Origin: Paludisphaera rhizosphaerae
GTDB taxonomy: Bacteria > Planctomycetota > Planctomycetia > Isosphaerales > Isosphaeraceae
NCBI RefSeq assembly: GCF_011065895.1
Contig: NZ_JAALCR010000001.1
Coordinates: 496,001 to 560,000, forward strand
Direction: 5' to 3'
DNA length: 64,000 nucleotides
Made by a program: the position numbers and the translations under genes. The notes below the pieces were generated by a model. It saw only the letters and a list, made by a program, of their open reading frames with translations. It was not told where the DNA came from and did no database searches. Below are positions 45,082 through 53,588 of the stretch, in pieces. Every line of letters begins with the position of its first letter. Position 1 is the stretch's first letter.

Positions 45082-47103
45082 ATGTCAGGATTCCCTACCC
45101 CAACGCTGCTGCAGTTGAGCGATCTGGTCTGGATGTCGCTGCTGCACGCGACCTGGCTCGGGTTCGTCATGAGCCTCGCGGCCAAGGTGGCTGCATCGCT
45201 CGGATGGCCTGCGTCGCATCGAGGCCGGCACGCCTTGTTCGTCGCGGGCCTGGGACTCGTCGCAGTCGGCGGTCCAGGCATGGGGGTTGCGCACCGAGTC
45301 TGTGTATCCGAGTCAACCGAGCCAACGACCTTTCGCACGACGATCACGCCGGGTTCGGTTGACTTTTCATCATCGGCCGCTTCAGCACGCCCGGTTGTTT
45401 CACCACGACCGGAGACCGCGAGGCCGGTGGGCTCTCGCCTCTGGGAGTGGATCGCCTTGGCCTGCGGTTGGGTCGACTCCTCGCGAGGATACGTCACAGC
45501 CATGTGGGCGGTGGGCGCGTCGGCCTGCGGCTCGGCGCTGCTGATCGGAGCGCTGACGTTGCCCCGACTACGCCGCCAGGCGAGTCCCAGCCCGATCCTG
45601 CAAAGCCAAGCCTTGCGACTGGTGAGGCTGTTGCGCCTGCGTCGAATCCCAGCCGTTCTTGAGCATCCCCGGATCGTCGAACCCTGCCTCACCGGCGTCG
45701 TTCGACCGATCATCCTGCTGCCGTCGAATTGGCTGGCCTCGGCTTCCGGGGACGAAATCGACGCCGTTCTCGCCCACGAGCTGGCCCACGCGAAAAGGCT
45801 CGATCACTGGACGAACCTTTTCCAACGCGCTGTCGAAGCCCTGCTCTTCTTCCACCCCGGCGTCCTGGGCCTTTCCCGGCGCGCCCGCCTCGGGGCCGAG
45901 TTCGCCGCCGACGCCCTGGCCGCCCGCCTGACGGGCGACCCACTGGCCCTGGCTCGCGCCCTCGATTCCGTCGCCCGCTCGAAACCGCCTCGTCAGCGTC
46001 CCATGTCCTTCCGTCTCGCCGTGACTGGTGACCGCACCGCCCTGTTCTCTCGCATTCAGGAGCTGCTCGGCATGAAGCCCAACCGTCCTCGCCTGACGTT
46101 CGGATCACTCGCGGCCCTGCCGGTCGCTGCGGCAACGGTGATCTTCACCGTCAACTCCGGCGTGGGTTCACCCCCTCCTCAGCCTGCGGAGCCGATGCAG
46201 GTCCGAGTCGATGGTGTGAAGACCAACCGCCCTCCCGCCGAGTTGAATGGTCGCGATCTCCCCCAGGATGTCCTCAAGCGGCTCAGTACGACGCGGCCCA
46301 GAAACCTTTCACACGACGACCTTGTCACACTCGTCCGAACCATTCCCCATGACAAAGGCGATCCGGCGCGATTGTCGCGTGATGAGTTGTTGGCGATCGC
46401 CGCGCCGAACCAGGTCAGCTTCGAGGTGAGGTATTTCAGCGTACCCGTCAACCCGAGCGGCATGAGGCCCAGCGTCGTAGCCATGGAGGACAAACCGGCC
46501 TTGGTCTTTCCAAACATCAGCAATTCGATTCTGCCCGACGACCTCTTCAAGTGGTCGTCCAAGACCGGTTTGAGATCGCCCCGAGTCACCACCTGGGAAC
46601 GTGCTTCCGCGATCCTATCCGCCGGTTCGCTCGTCGTTCCCGACGACCCCATGTTGCTTGCGGTCCGAACGGCCGGCGATCAGGGCCGTCTCGACGAGCG
46701 AATCGTCGGTCGCCTCGACGGAGCCACGCAGGACCCGACGACGGTCGCGTCCGTCATCGACGGAGCCGGAGCGCGACTGGTTCTGCAACTATCCGCCGTA
46801 CGCAAACCAGGAGGCCATGCGGTGGAGGTGCGTTTCCTCGGTTCGCTGCCCGAGAACCGAAACGTCCCTGAGGGCGCGAGGCGAACCGTCCAGCGTCGCG
46901 CGACCCTCAACGTTCCCGACGGGTGCGGCATTCAACTCGATACCGGACTGGACATCGTCGGAGCCGGCGACGCACCACCTCCAGGGCCACATCTCCGAAC
47001 GATCGCCGTCATCTCCCTTCTCCATATACCCAACGACGAGGAAGAGGAGGCGATGGAAGGCCCCGTCGTCGAATTCCCGCCCGTCCAAACCAGCCCGCAC
47101 TGA
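45082..47103 (+). CDS. Second M56 sensor metallopeptidase
   Basis: 673 residues, paralogous to the gene before it over the first 300 residues. The chosen ATG has AGGAGG six bases upstream; the ATG at 45067 contains that site and is less likely. The metalloprotease motif is HELAH (232-236), then GAEFAADALAARLTGDP as in its neighbour. The C-terminal sensor part differs (VSFEVRYFSVPVNPSGM, FKWSSKTGLRSPRVTTWERA), resembling a secretin/STN-like beta domain. It has no BlaI gene of its own, and I see no operator copy in the 121-base gap before it, so it probably shares the upstream promoter. Confidence 0.9.
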   Translation: MSGFPTPTLLQLSDLVWMSLLHATWLGFVMSLAAKVAASLGWPASHRGRHALFVAGLGLVAVGGPGMGVAHRVCVSESTEPTTFRTTITPGSVDFSSSAASARPVVSPRPETARPVGSRLWEWIALACGWVDSSRGYVTAMWAVGASACGSALLIGALTLPRLRRQASPSPILQSQALRLVRLLRLRRIPAVLEHPRIVEPCLTGVVRPIILLPSNWLASASGDEIDAVLAHELAHAKRLDHWTNLFQRAVEALLFFHPGVLGLSRRARLGAEFAADALAARLTGDPLALARALDSVARSKPPRQRPMSFRLAVTGDRTALFSRIQELLGMKPNRPRLTFGSLAALPVAAATVIFTVNSGVGSPPPQPAEPMQVRVDGVKTNRPPAELNGRDLPQDVLKRLSTTRPRNLSHDDLVTLVRTIPHDKGDPARLSRDELLAIAAPNQVSFEVRYFSVPVNPSGMRPSVVAMEDKPALVFPNISNSILPDDLFKWSSKTGLRSPRVTTWERASAILSAGSLVVPDDPMLLAVRTAGDQGRLDERIVGRLDGATQDPTTVASVIDGAGARLVLQLSAVRKPGGHAVEVRFLGSLPENRNVPEGARRTVQRRATLNVPDGCGIQLDTGLDIVGAGDAPPPGPHLRTIAVISLLHIPNDEEEEAMEGPVVEFPPVQTSPH

Positions 47104-47884
47104 CGAATCGGCCGAAACCAGCCGACGACAGGCCCCCGACCGCCACGGCTTCCGATGTCCCGAATCCGTGGCGGTCGGCGAACAGCAAGGCAAGCTGTGA
47201 GTAAACTCTCTGTAGGGATAACCTCCGCGAGCAGGCTCTTTGACATCTCGGTTGGATTGCCAGGGCGACCGCGCACGAAATACGGGTCGCTGCGAAGCCG
47301 CCGTCGGCTGCCGGCACCCCATTCCTCGCCGATCGAAGCCAGCGGCACGTTCGTCGGAAATCGCCATTTGACAACGCGTTACGCCCATACCGCAGGCTTG
47401 AATCAAGGGCGATCGAAGCCAAAATCGAAGCCGATCAGCGAGGGGATCGGAGGCCGATGAGGGCTACGAAGGGAGCCAGATCTCGTCAGTCGAAGCGTCC
47501 GACAACCCCGACGAGTATCACGGAAAACGAGCGAACGAAGCCACGACGATCTCGGCCGCAACGACTTGATTTCCAAGGCTTTGCAGTCAGATCCGAGCAG
47601 AACCCTCGAAGCGATCGAACCCAAAGTCGAGGCTCCCTTTGACTCGATCCGAGCAAACGTTCTCGCCCCAGGTTTGCTGAGCCGCGGGGGCCCATTGGGA
47701 CGGTCGTCCTCAACTCGCTCCGATGACCTGGGCTCTGACGATCCCGACCATTAGGGCGCTTGCCGAGGGCCGGAGGGCCTGGCACCGGGCTTTCGCGCGG
47801 GCTCCCCTTTATGGTGGAATACGTCCTCCCTTGCACCCGGAAGAACGACGCAACGCCCGGGTCTTCGAGCCGAGGAATCGCTGC
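47104..47884. repeat. Long spacer with dispersed-repeat words
   Basis: About 780 bases without a convincing gene. Between 47,400 and 47,650 the words TCGAAGCC, GCGAACGAAGCC, CAACGACTTGATTTCC, GATCGAACCC and GGCTCCCTTTG occur in an order like that near 1.15-1.45 kb. TTTGACA at 47,241 could be a -35 element, but no -10 is clear. The stretch 47,650-47,884 leads to the permease; GAGGA precedes its ATG. Confidence 0.4.
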
Positions 47885-49399
47885 ATGGAAACTCAGACAA
47901 TCTCGTCCCCTGCGCCCGCGCAGACGCAACCCGTCGTCTTGCCGCGCGTGCTGGGGCCGATCGCCGCGCTCTGCGTGGTGGTCGGGTCGGTCATCGGCTC
48001 GGGGATCTTCATCGTGCCGGCCCGCGTGGCGCATGAACTCCCCTTTCTGGGCGGGATCATCGGGATCTGGATCGTCGCGGGAGCCTTCACCACCGCCGGG
48101 GCGCTGACGCTCGCCGAGTTGGGGGCGATGATCCCGCAGGCGGGCGGGCCTTACGTCTACCTTCGCGAGGCCTACGGTAAGCTGCCGGCCTTTCTCTTCG
48201 GCTGGTCAGAGCTGACCGTTTCCCGCGCCGGGTCGATGGCGACGCTCGCGGCGGCCTTCGCCCGTTACTTCGCCCAGATCTTCCCCGCGCCGGAATCGAT
48301 CCACGGGGCCGTCTGGCAGGCGATGGCCGCCGTCAGCGCCATCACCATCGTCACCTTCATCAACGTGTTGGGGACGAAGGGGGGCGGCGGGTTGCAGGTG
48401 GTCGGCACAGCGCTGAAGGTCGGCGGCGTTCTCACGCTCATCGCCCTGCCGTTCATCGTGGGGGGCGGCAGCGTCCAGAACCTCTCGCCCTGGAGCCTCC
48501 CGGCCGACTACAAGGGGAGCCTCTTCTCGGCCGCGATGGTCGCCATGGTCGGCGTCCTCTGGGCCTACGACGGCTGGATGAACGTCACGCCGCTGGCCGA
48601 GGAAATCCGAGACCCCGGCCGCAACATCCCGATGGCGATGGTTCTGGGAATGTCCAGCCTCGTCGCGATCTACCTCACGATGACGATCGCCTATCACTAC
48701 GTCCTGCCGATGGCCGCCGTCTCCGCCGCTCACGATGCCAGTAGCGCGAACATCGCGAACGCGGTCGCCGCCGTCTACTGCAAGACGCTGCTCGGGGCGA
48801 ACGGCGTTCTTGCGATCTCCGCGTTGGTGATGTGCTCGACCTTCATCTCGCTCAACGGCAACGCTCTGACCGGCCCTCGCTCCTACTTCGCGATGGCCCG
48901 CGACGGCCTGTTGCCGGCCTGGTTCGACCGGATCCACCCCCGGTTCCAGACGCCTTCCAACGCGATCATCGCCCAGGCGATCTGGGCGATCACGCTGACC
49001 ATCGTGGGGACGGCCATGATCCTCGTGCCGCCGCCGACCTCGTCGGGCTGGCTGCCCGACTTCGTCACGTCCGCCTGGACGACCCTCAACCGCAAGCACC
49101 TGTACGACATCCTGCTGGACTACGTCATCTTCGGCGCAACGGTCTTCTACATGCTGGCGATCACCAGCGTGTTCGTCCTCCGGAAGACCCGGCCCGACAC
49201 TCCCCGCCCGTACAAGACCTGGGGCTATCCCTTCACCCCCATGCTCTTCGTGGGCGCCTCGCTGCTGCTCCTGGGCTCGATGCTGGCCAACCATGAGACC
49301 CGGATGCAGGCCCTCGGCGGCGGCGTGCTGATCCTCCTGGGCGTGCCGGCGTACTACCTGCTGAGGCGCAAACCGACGCTCGCCGAATCAGCCGGCTGA
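47885..49399 (+). CDS. APC-family amino acid permease
   Basis: 504 residues with twelve hydrophobic segments. The first helix pair has VVGSVIGSGIFIVPARVA, the marker of the amino acid-polyamine-organocation family, with AGALTLAELGAMIPQAGGPY next. GAGGA lies nine bases before the ATG. It moves amino acids across the inner membrane, either by proton symport or exchange; the substrate is not evident. The C-terminal end overlaps the convergent reductase gene by 12 bases. Confidence 0.92.
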   Translation: METQTISSPAPAQTQPVVLPRVLGPIAALCVVVGSVIGSGIFIVPARVAHELPFLGGIIGIWIVAGAFTTAGALTLAELGAMIPQAGGPYVYLREAYGKLPAFLFGWSELTVSRAGSMATLAAAFARYFAQIFPAPESIHGAVWQAMAAVSAITIVTFINVLGTKGGGGLQVVGTALKVGGVLTLIALPFIVGGGSVQNLSPWSLPADYKGSLFSAAMVAMVGVLWAYDGWMNVTPLAEEIRDPGRNIPMAMVLGMSSLVAIYLTMTIAYHYVLPMAAVSAAHDASSANIANAVAAVYCKTLLGANGVLAISALVMCSTFISLNGNALTGPRSYFAMARDGLLPAWFDRIHPRFQTPSNAIIAQAIWAITLTIVGTAMILVPPPTSSGWLPDFVTSAWTTLNRKHLYDILLDYVIFGATVFYMLAITSVFVLRKTRPDTPRPYKTWGYPFTPMLFVGASLLLLGSMLANHETRMQALGGGVLILLGVPAYYLLRRKPTLAESAG

Positions 49400-50245
49400 G
49401 CCTCTCGCCATCGCTCGCACGGCCTCCTCGACGGGAGGTCGTTCGAGAGTCGGGAGGAGGGCGGCCAGCCGGGACGTGTCGAGCGAGACGTCGGCCGGGC
49501 GAGGCTCCGAGAAGGAGGCCTCGGCCCGGCTGTTGGATCGGACGAGGCTCCCGTCCAGCCCCAGGCCGCGAGCGACCTTCGTCATCAACTCGAACCGGCT
49601 GAGACGCTCCGCCCCTCCGACGTGGACGATCCCTCGGAAGTCCGACGCCGCCAGCATCGCCAACGCCCGCGCGGCCGTCGCATAGTCGAGGGGCGTGCGG
49701 AACTCGTCGTCGAAGAACGTCTGGGGCGCGCCCGCTCGGAGCTGGCCGACGGCCTTGTCGTAGAAGGTCTCGCGATCGCAGAGCGTCGGGCCGTAAAGCA
49801 GGCAGATCCGGGCGACGACGGAATCGGGGGCTTTCAGGGCCTCCAACTCGGCCGCTCGTTTGGTCGCGCCGTAGGCCAGGATCGGCCTCGGCTCGTCGGA
49901 CTCGGTCGACCAGGGCTTCGTACCGTCGAAGACCATGTCGGTCGAGGTGAAGACCAGGCGTCGTCCCCTTGCCGCGCACCACTCGGAGATCCAGGCGACG
50001 GCCTCCACGTTGATCGTCCGCGCCCGGTCGGGATCGCGGCGGCACGTCTCGGCGTCGCTGATGGCTGCGGCGTGCAGGACGACGTCGGCATCGGCCTGAT
50101 CGAGGCCCCGCGAGACGGCCCCAGGATCCGTCAAGTCGACCGCATGGGAACCCGCCCAGCGGACGACCTCCCAGCCCCGCATGTTCAGAGGATCGCGTAA
50201 ATACGCGCCGATCCTTCCCGTCGCGCCCGTCAACAGAATCCGCAT
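49388..50245 (-). CDS. dTDP-4-dehydrorhamnose reductase-like (RmlD) SDR protein
   Basis: 285 residues. The Rossmann fold begins MRILLTGATGRIGAYL; DADVVLHAAA, FTSTDMVFDG and YGATKRAAELE (catalytic Tyr-xxx-Lys) match the RmlD branch of extended SDR enzymes. FDDEFRTPLDYATAARAL is the usual C-terminal segment. No other rhamnose genes are nearby, so it may act on another nucleotide-sugar or on a different substrate. Its last 12 bases are shared with the permease gene. Confidence 0.86.
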   Translation of the reverse strand: MRILLTGATGRIGAYLRDPLNMRGWEVVRWAGSHAVDLTDPGAVSRGLDQADADVVLHAAAISDAETCRRDPDRARTINVEAVAWISEWCAARGRRLVFTSTDMVFDGTKPWSTESDEPRPILAYGATKRAAELEALKAPDSVVARICLLYGPTLCDRETFYDKAVGQLRAGAPQTFFDDEFRTPLDYATAARALAMLAASDFRGIVHVGGAERLSRFELMTKVARGLGLDGSLVRSNSRAEASFSEPRPADVSLDTSRLAALLPTLERPPVEEAVRAMARGSAG

Positions 50246-50406
50246 GGTCCGCGCATCCTCCGAGTGCCTCGAAAAACCTCGCCATTACGTCGCAAGGACG
50301 CCTTTTCTCCGACCGATGATAGGCGACGGACACCTCCGAGGAAAACGATCAAGTGACGACGCGCGTCCCTTCACCTGGACCGCCGCGCGACGTGGGAGCG
50401 GCCGAG

Positions 50407-51300
50407 ATGGACATCCGCAACGTGGCTCTGGACGACCTGGTCCTCGACCCCGACCTCAACCTGCGCGACCGCCTGGACGACTTCACCGTCGAGCGATACG
50501 CCGAGGCGTGGGACCGGCTCCCTCCCATCACCGTCTACGAGGTCGACGAGCGCTGGCTGCTCGCCGACGGCTTCCACCGCCACGCCGCGGCCATCATGCT
50601 CGGCAAGCGGACGATCCCGGCCGAGATCCGCCCCGGCTCGTTCAACGAAGCTCTCGACTACGTCTCCAGCGTCAACCTCTTCCACGGCCTCCCGCTCTCA
50701 CGGACGGAGCGTCGGCGGGCCGTCGAGGTCAAGCTCAAGCTGCACCACGACTGGTCGGACCGTCGCACGGCCGAGGAGCTGGGCGTCTCGCGTGAGCTGG
50801 TGGCGAAGATCCGCAAGCAGCTCATCGACGGCCACCAGATCCCCAACAATCCAGGCCGCGTCGGGGCCGACGGCAAGCTCTACACCACGGCCGGTCTGCC
50901 CAAGGATCCCAACGAGAACCGTCCGCGCGACAACCTGTCCGGCGGCGCTTCGCCCGAGACCGCCGAACGCGGCCGCCGGAACATGTCGGCGGCCACCGCT
51001 CCCTGGGACGAAGAGGCCCCGGCGCGGGCGTCCTCCGGCCCGCCGATCGCCGAGGAGGTCCACTTCGCCGGCGGCGTCGATCCTCGGATCGTCGCCATGC
51101 AGGCCCCCGTTGAGGTGGAGGCCCCTTCGATCGACGAGCTGCTCAACGTCATGGCCAAGCAGATCATGGACGTCGTCGGCTGGACCGAGGCCGAGGGCTT
51201 CATCGAGAGCTATCGCACCGCCAGCTCCAACGCGCGAGGCGTCTTCCACGCCGCAGTCATCAAGATGGCTGCACGAGCCGATCGGTTGCGACGGGCCTGA
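50407..51300 (+). CDS. ParB-like nuclease/HTH domain protein
   Basis: 297 residues from ATG 50407, which has GGGAG eight bases upstream; a GTG at 50353 is possible. The ParB N-terminal fold shows in LVLDPDLNLRDRLDDFTVER and LLADGFHRHAAAIMLGKRTI (GxHR motif). A helix-turn-helix follows (RTAEELGVSRELVAKIRKQL). The C-terminal third is disordered, then helical. There is no parA partner, and it does not look like the chromosomal ParB; similar proteins are found in planctomycete genomes and phages. It converges on hemW with three bases between. Confidence 0.85.
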   Translation: MDIRNVALDDLVLDPDLNLRDRLDDFTVERYAEAWDRLPPITVYEVDERWLLADGFHRHAAAIMLGKRTIPAEIRPGSFNEALDYVSSVNLFHGLPLSRTERRRAVEVKLKLHHDWSDRRTAEELGVSRELVAKIRKQLIDGHQIPNNPGRVGADGKLYTTAGLPKDPNENRPRDNLSGGASPETAERGRRNMSAATAPWDEEAPARASSGPPIAEEVHFAGGVDPRIVAMQAPVEVEAPSIDELLNVMAKQIMDVVGWTEAEGFIESYRTASSNARGVFHAAVIKMAARADRLRRA

Positions 51301-51303
51301 GGT

Positions 51304-52503
51304 TCAAACGACCTCACAAAGGACGCGGTCGGCAAGGAACCGCCCCTCGTGCGTCAACCTCACGCGCCGGCCGTCGTCCTCCAACAGCCCCTCGCCGACG
51401 AAGCGGACGATCACCGGACCGAGCAACGTGTCGAGATCGTAGCCCGTCCTCAGCCGGAAGTCGGCGCGATCGATCCCCAGGATCGTCCGTCGCAGCATGA
51501 GCATGGCCGTCTCGCGGGCCCGTTCCTCGGGGCCGAGACGCTCGTTCGGCCCGGTCGCCGATTCGCCGGCCTCGATCCGCTTCAGATACGCCTGCATATC
51601 CCGGGTGTTGACTGTCCGGGTGCCTTCGACGTACTCCGCAGCGCCCAGGCCGAGGCCCCAGTAGGCGTCGTTCGCCCAGTAGACCAGGTTGTGCCGCGAC
51701 TCATGCCCGGGCCGAGCGTAGTTCGAGATCTCGTACAGGTGCAATCCGGCCTGTTCGAGTCGGTCCATCACCAACTCGTACATCTCGCGTTCGACGTCCT
51801 CCACGACGGGCTCGACCTCGCCGCGCTGGAGTTGCTTCCAGAGGGCCGTCCCCTTCTCGTAAACCAGGCCGTAGCAGGAGAGATGCGAGGGATCGAGCGC
51901 GAGCGTCGCATCCAGGTCGGCCTTCCAGTCGTCGATGTTTGAGCCTGGGACGCCGAAGATCAGGTCGAGCGACCATCGTGGGAAGCGGTCGCGGACGATC
52001 GCCACCGCGCGGCCGACTTCCTCCGGCGCGTGATTCCGCTCCAATGCGGCGAGCAACCGGGGCTGGAACGACTGGGCGCCCAGGCTGACGCGATTGACGC
52101 CGGCCGCCGCCAGGACGTCGGCCTTGGCTGCGTCGAGTGTGCCCGGGTTGGCCTCGACGGTCCACTCACCCCCCTCCGCCAGCGGAAGCCAGTGAGCGAC
52201 CATCCGGGCGAGCCGCTCGAGGGCCGGCGCCTCCAGACGGGTCGGCGTACCGCCGCCGATGAAGATCGTGTCGACTTCGTGGGGCTCACCGAGCTTGGCG
52301 GCCGTCTCACGTTCAAGCGCATCGAGATACCGGTCGGCCAGGTGGTCGGCCCCGGCGAGCGACGCGAAGTCGCAATAGCCGCACTTGTGCGCGCAGAAGG
52401 GTATGTGGACGTAGGCCGCCCTCGGCCGGAGCCAGGGAGGTGCCTCATGGGCTGTCGACGACAGCGCGGCGGAAACACCAGGATTGGTTGCGCCGGCGCT
52501 CAG
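51304..52503 (-). CDS. hemW: Radical SAM protein HemW (coproporphyrinogen III oxidase-like)
   Basis: 399 residues as drawn. The iron-sulfur motif is CAHKCGYCDF, followed by DTIFIGGGTPTRLE, VEANPGTLD and GAQSFQPRLL. HemW binds haem and transfers it in respiratory enzyme maturation. The start is uncertain: the only in-frame ATG is at 52602, 103 bases into the upstream gene, while a CTG at 52503 sits in the classic overlap with that gene's stop (CTGA) and has GGAAG seven bases upstream. I chose the CTG because it gives the normal length of about 400. Confidence 0.93.
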   Translation of the reverse strand: MSAGATNPGVSAALSSTAHEAPPWLRPRAAYVHIPFCAHKCGYCDFASLAGADHLADRYLDALERETAAKLGEPHEVDTIFIGGGTPTRLEAPALERLARMVAHWLPLAEGGEWTVEANPGTLDAAKADVLAAAGVNRVSLGAQSFQPRLLAALERNHAPEEVGRAVAIVRDRFPRWSLDLIFGVPGSNIDDWKADLDATLALDPSHLSCYGLVYEKGTALWKQLQRGEVEPVVEDVEREMYELVMDRLEQAGLHLYEISNYARPGHESRHNLVYWANDAYWGLGLGAAEYVEGTRTVNTRDMQAYLKRIEAGESATGPNERLGPEERARETAMLMLRRTILGIDRADFRLRTGYDLDTLLGPVIVRFVGEGLLEDDGRRVRLTHEGRFLADRVLCEVV

Positions 52504-52766
52504 GGGATCGCTTCCAGGAACCGGACTTCGGGAACCTCGGCCTTGACGATCTGTTCGACGAACATCGTCGTAACGTGGACCGAGGAGCCGCAGCCCTGGC
52601 ACGCACCGAGGAGTCGGATCTGAACGATCCCATCCTCATCAATGCTCACGACCTCGACGTCCCCCCCCTCGGCCTGGAGTTCGGGGCGAACGCGCTCATC
52701 GACGACGCGCCGGATGTGTTCTAGCCGCCGCTCGCGGACATCGACTGAGGAGGCAGGTGCATTCAT
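52500..52766 (-). CDS. NifU-like C-terminal domain (Fe-S scaffold)
   Basis: 88 residues from ATG 52766; a TTG at 52784 would add six. It matches the NifU C-terminal domain with RRVVDERVRPELQAEGGDVE and the CxxC cluster ligands in GACQGCGSSVHV. Such small proteins carry an iron-sulfur cluster for transfer to targets. Overlap with hemW, an iron-sulfur enzyme, points to a shared transcript. Confidence 0.9.
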   Translation of the reverse strand: MNAPASSVDVRERRLEHIRRVVDERVRPELQAEGGDVEVVSIDEDGIVQIRLLGACQGCGSSVHVTTMFVEQIVKAEVPEVRFLEAIP

Positions 52767-52926
52767 TAGATGCGGCTCAAGCAATTCACGACCAAAGGGG
52801 CCGCGCCGGCGTGGCGCGTTCCCTTCGACAAAAGTGCCGACGGTGGAGATTGTCGCCTCTCACCGGACCAGGGACGGACCTCTTAGTAGTGTATCCCTGT
52901 GCCTGCGGGCCGGCGAGTCTACATCC

Positions 52927-53265
52927 TCAATAATCGTCGCCGTATCCGCCGCCGCCGCGGTATCCACCACCGCCGCCGCCGCGGTATCCACCGCCGCCGC
53001 CACCGCCGCCGCCCGGAGTGCGCGGCCGTGCTTCGTTGACGGTCAAACGACGGCCGTCATGGTCCTGGCCGTCCAACGACTCGATGGCATTCTGCGCCTC
53101 GTCGTCGTTGGGCATCTCGACGAAGCCAAAGCCACGGCTTCGGCCGGTTTCCCGATCGCTGAGAACCTGAGCCGAGGAGACCGCACCGAATTGCTCGAAG
53201 ATTTCCTGAAGCTGTTCTGAAGTCACCGTGTACTTCAGGTTGCCGACGTATAGCCGCTTCGCCAT
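52927..53265 (-). CDS. Glycine-rich RRM RNA-binding protein
   Basis: 112 residues. A single RRM has the RNP2 motif RLYVGNLKYT and the RNP1 motif RSRGFGFVEM, then a tail of about 30 residues of Gly, Tyr and Arg (YRGGGGGGYRGGG). Such proteins in bacteria are often cold-induced and act as RNA chaperones. The start ATG follows a leader of about 160 bases (promoter entry at 53431-53459), a length seen in cold-shock genes. No terminator is seen in the 160 bases before the NifU-like gene. Confidence 0.92.
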   Translation of the reverse strand: MAKRLYVGNLKYTVTSEQLQEIFEQFGAVSSAQVLSDRETGRSRGFGFVEMPNDDEAQNAIESLDGQDHDGRRLTVNEARPRTPGGGGGGGGGYRGGGGGGYRGGGGYGDDY

Positions 53266-53430
53266 AACAATCGCCCGCAGGCTCTCCACCGATCGACCGA
53301 AACAAGCCAGTCATCGCGGCATCTCGGCCCCGTCAGGAAGGCGGAAGCCGTTCTGCATCGCCACTCCAGAATCGGCGGCTGGCCTGTCGGCCGACCCCGG
53401 ACCCTCGTCGCCTACTCTGAAGCGTCTGGC

Positions 53431-53459
53431 AATGTATCCGCTCTTTTCAAAGGGTTCAA
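53431..53459 (-). promoter_or_regulatory. Promoter of the RRM gene
   Basis: Minus strand TTGAAC, 17 bases, TACATT. It lies 166 bases before the RRM start codon, so the leader is long. The divergent PmoA-family gene starts at 53589, and the remainder of this 323-base spacer shows no further element that I can name. Confidence 0.6.
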
Positions 53460-53588
53460 CAAAAAAACCCATGAACCGACTTCCTCGCTGCTCCGACCGT
53501 GTCAAGAGGTCTTGGCGCTTGCAAGTCTCCGCGCCTTGCCGCACATTGAACGCTCACCAACCACATCCTCCGACGAGGCTGAAGGGAC

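Noticed and set aside
52940-53000. The GCCGCC-rich repeat at the end of the RRM gene as a tandem repeat element
   Set aside because: It is simply the codons of the Gly-rich tail.
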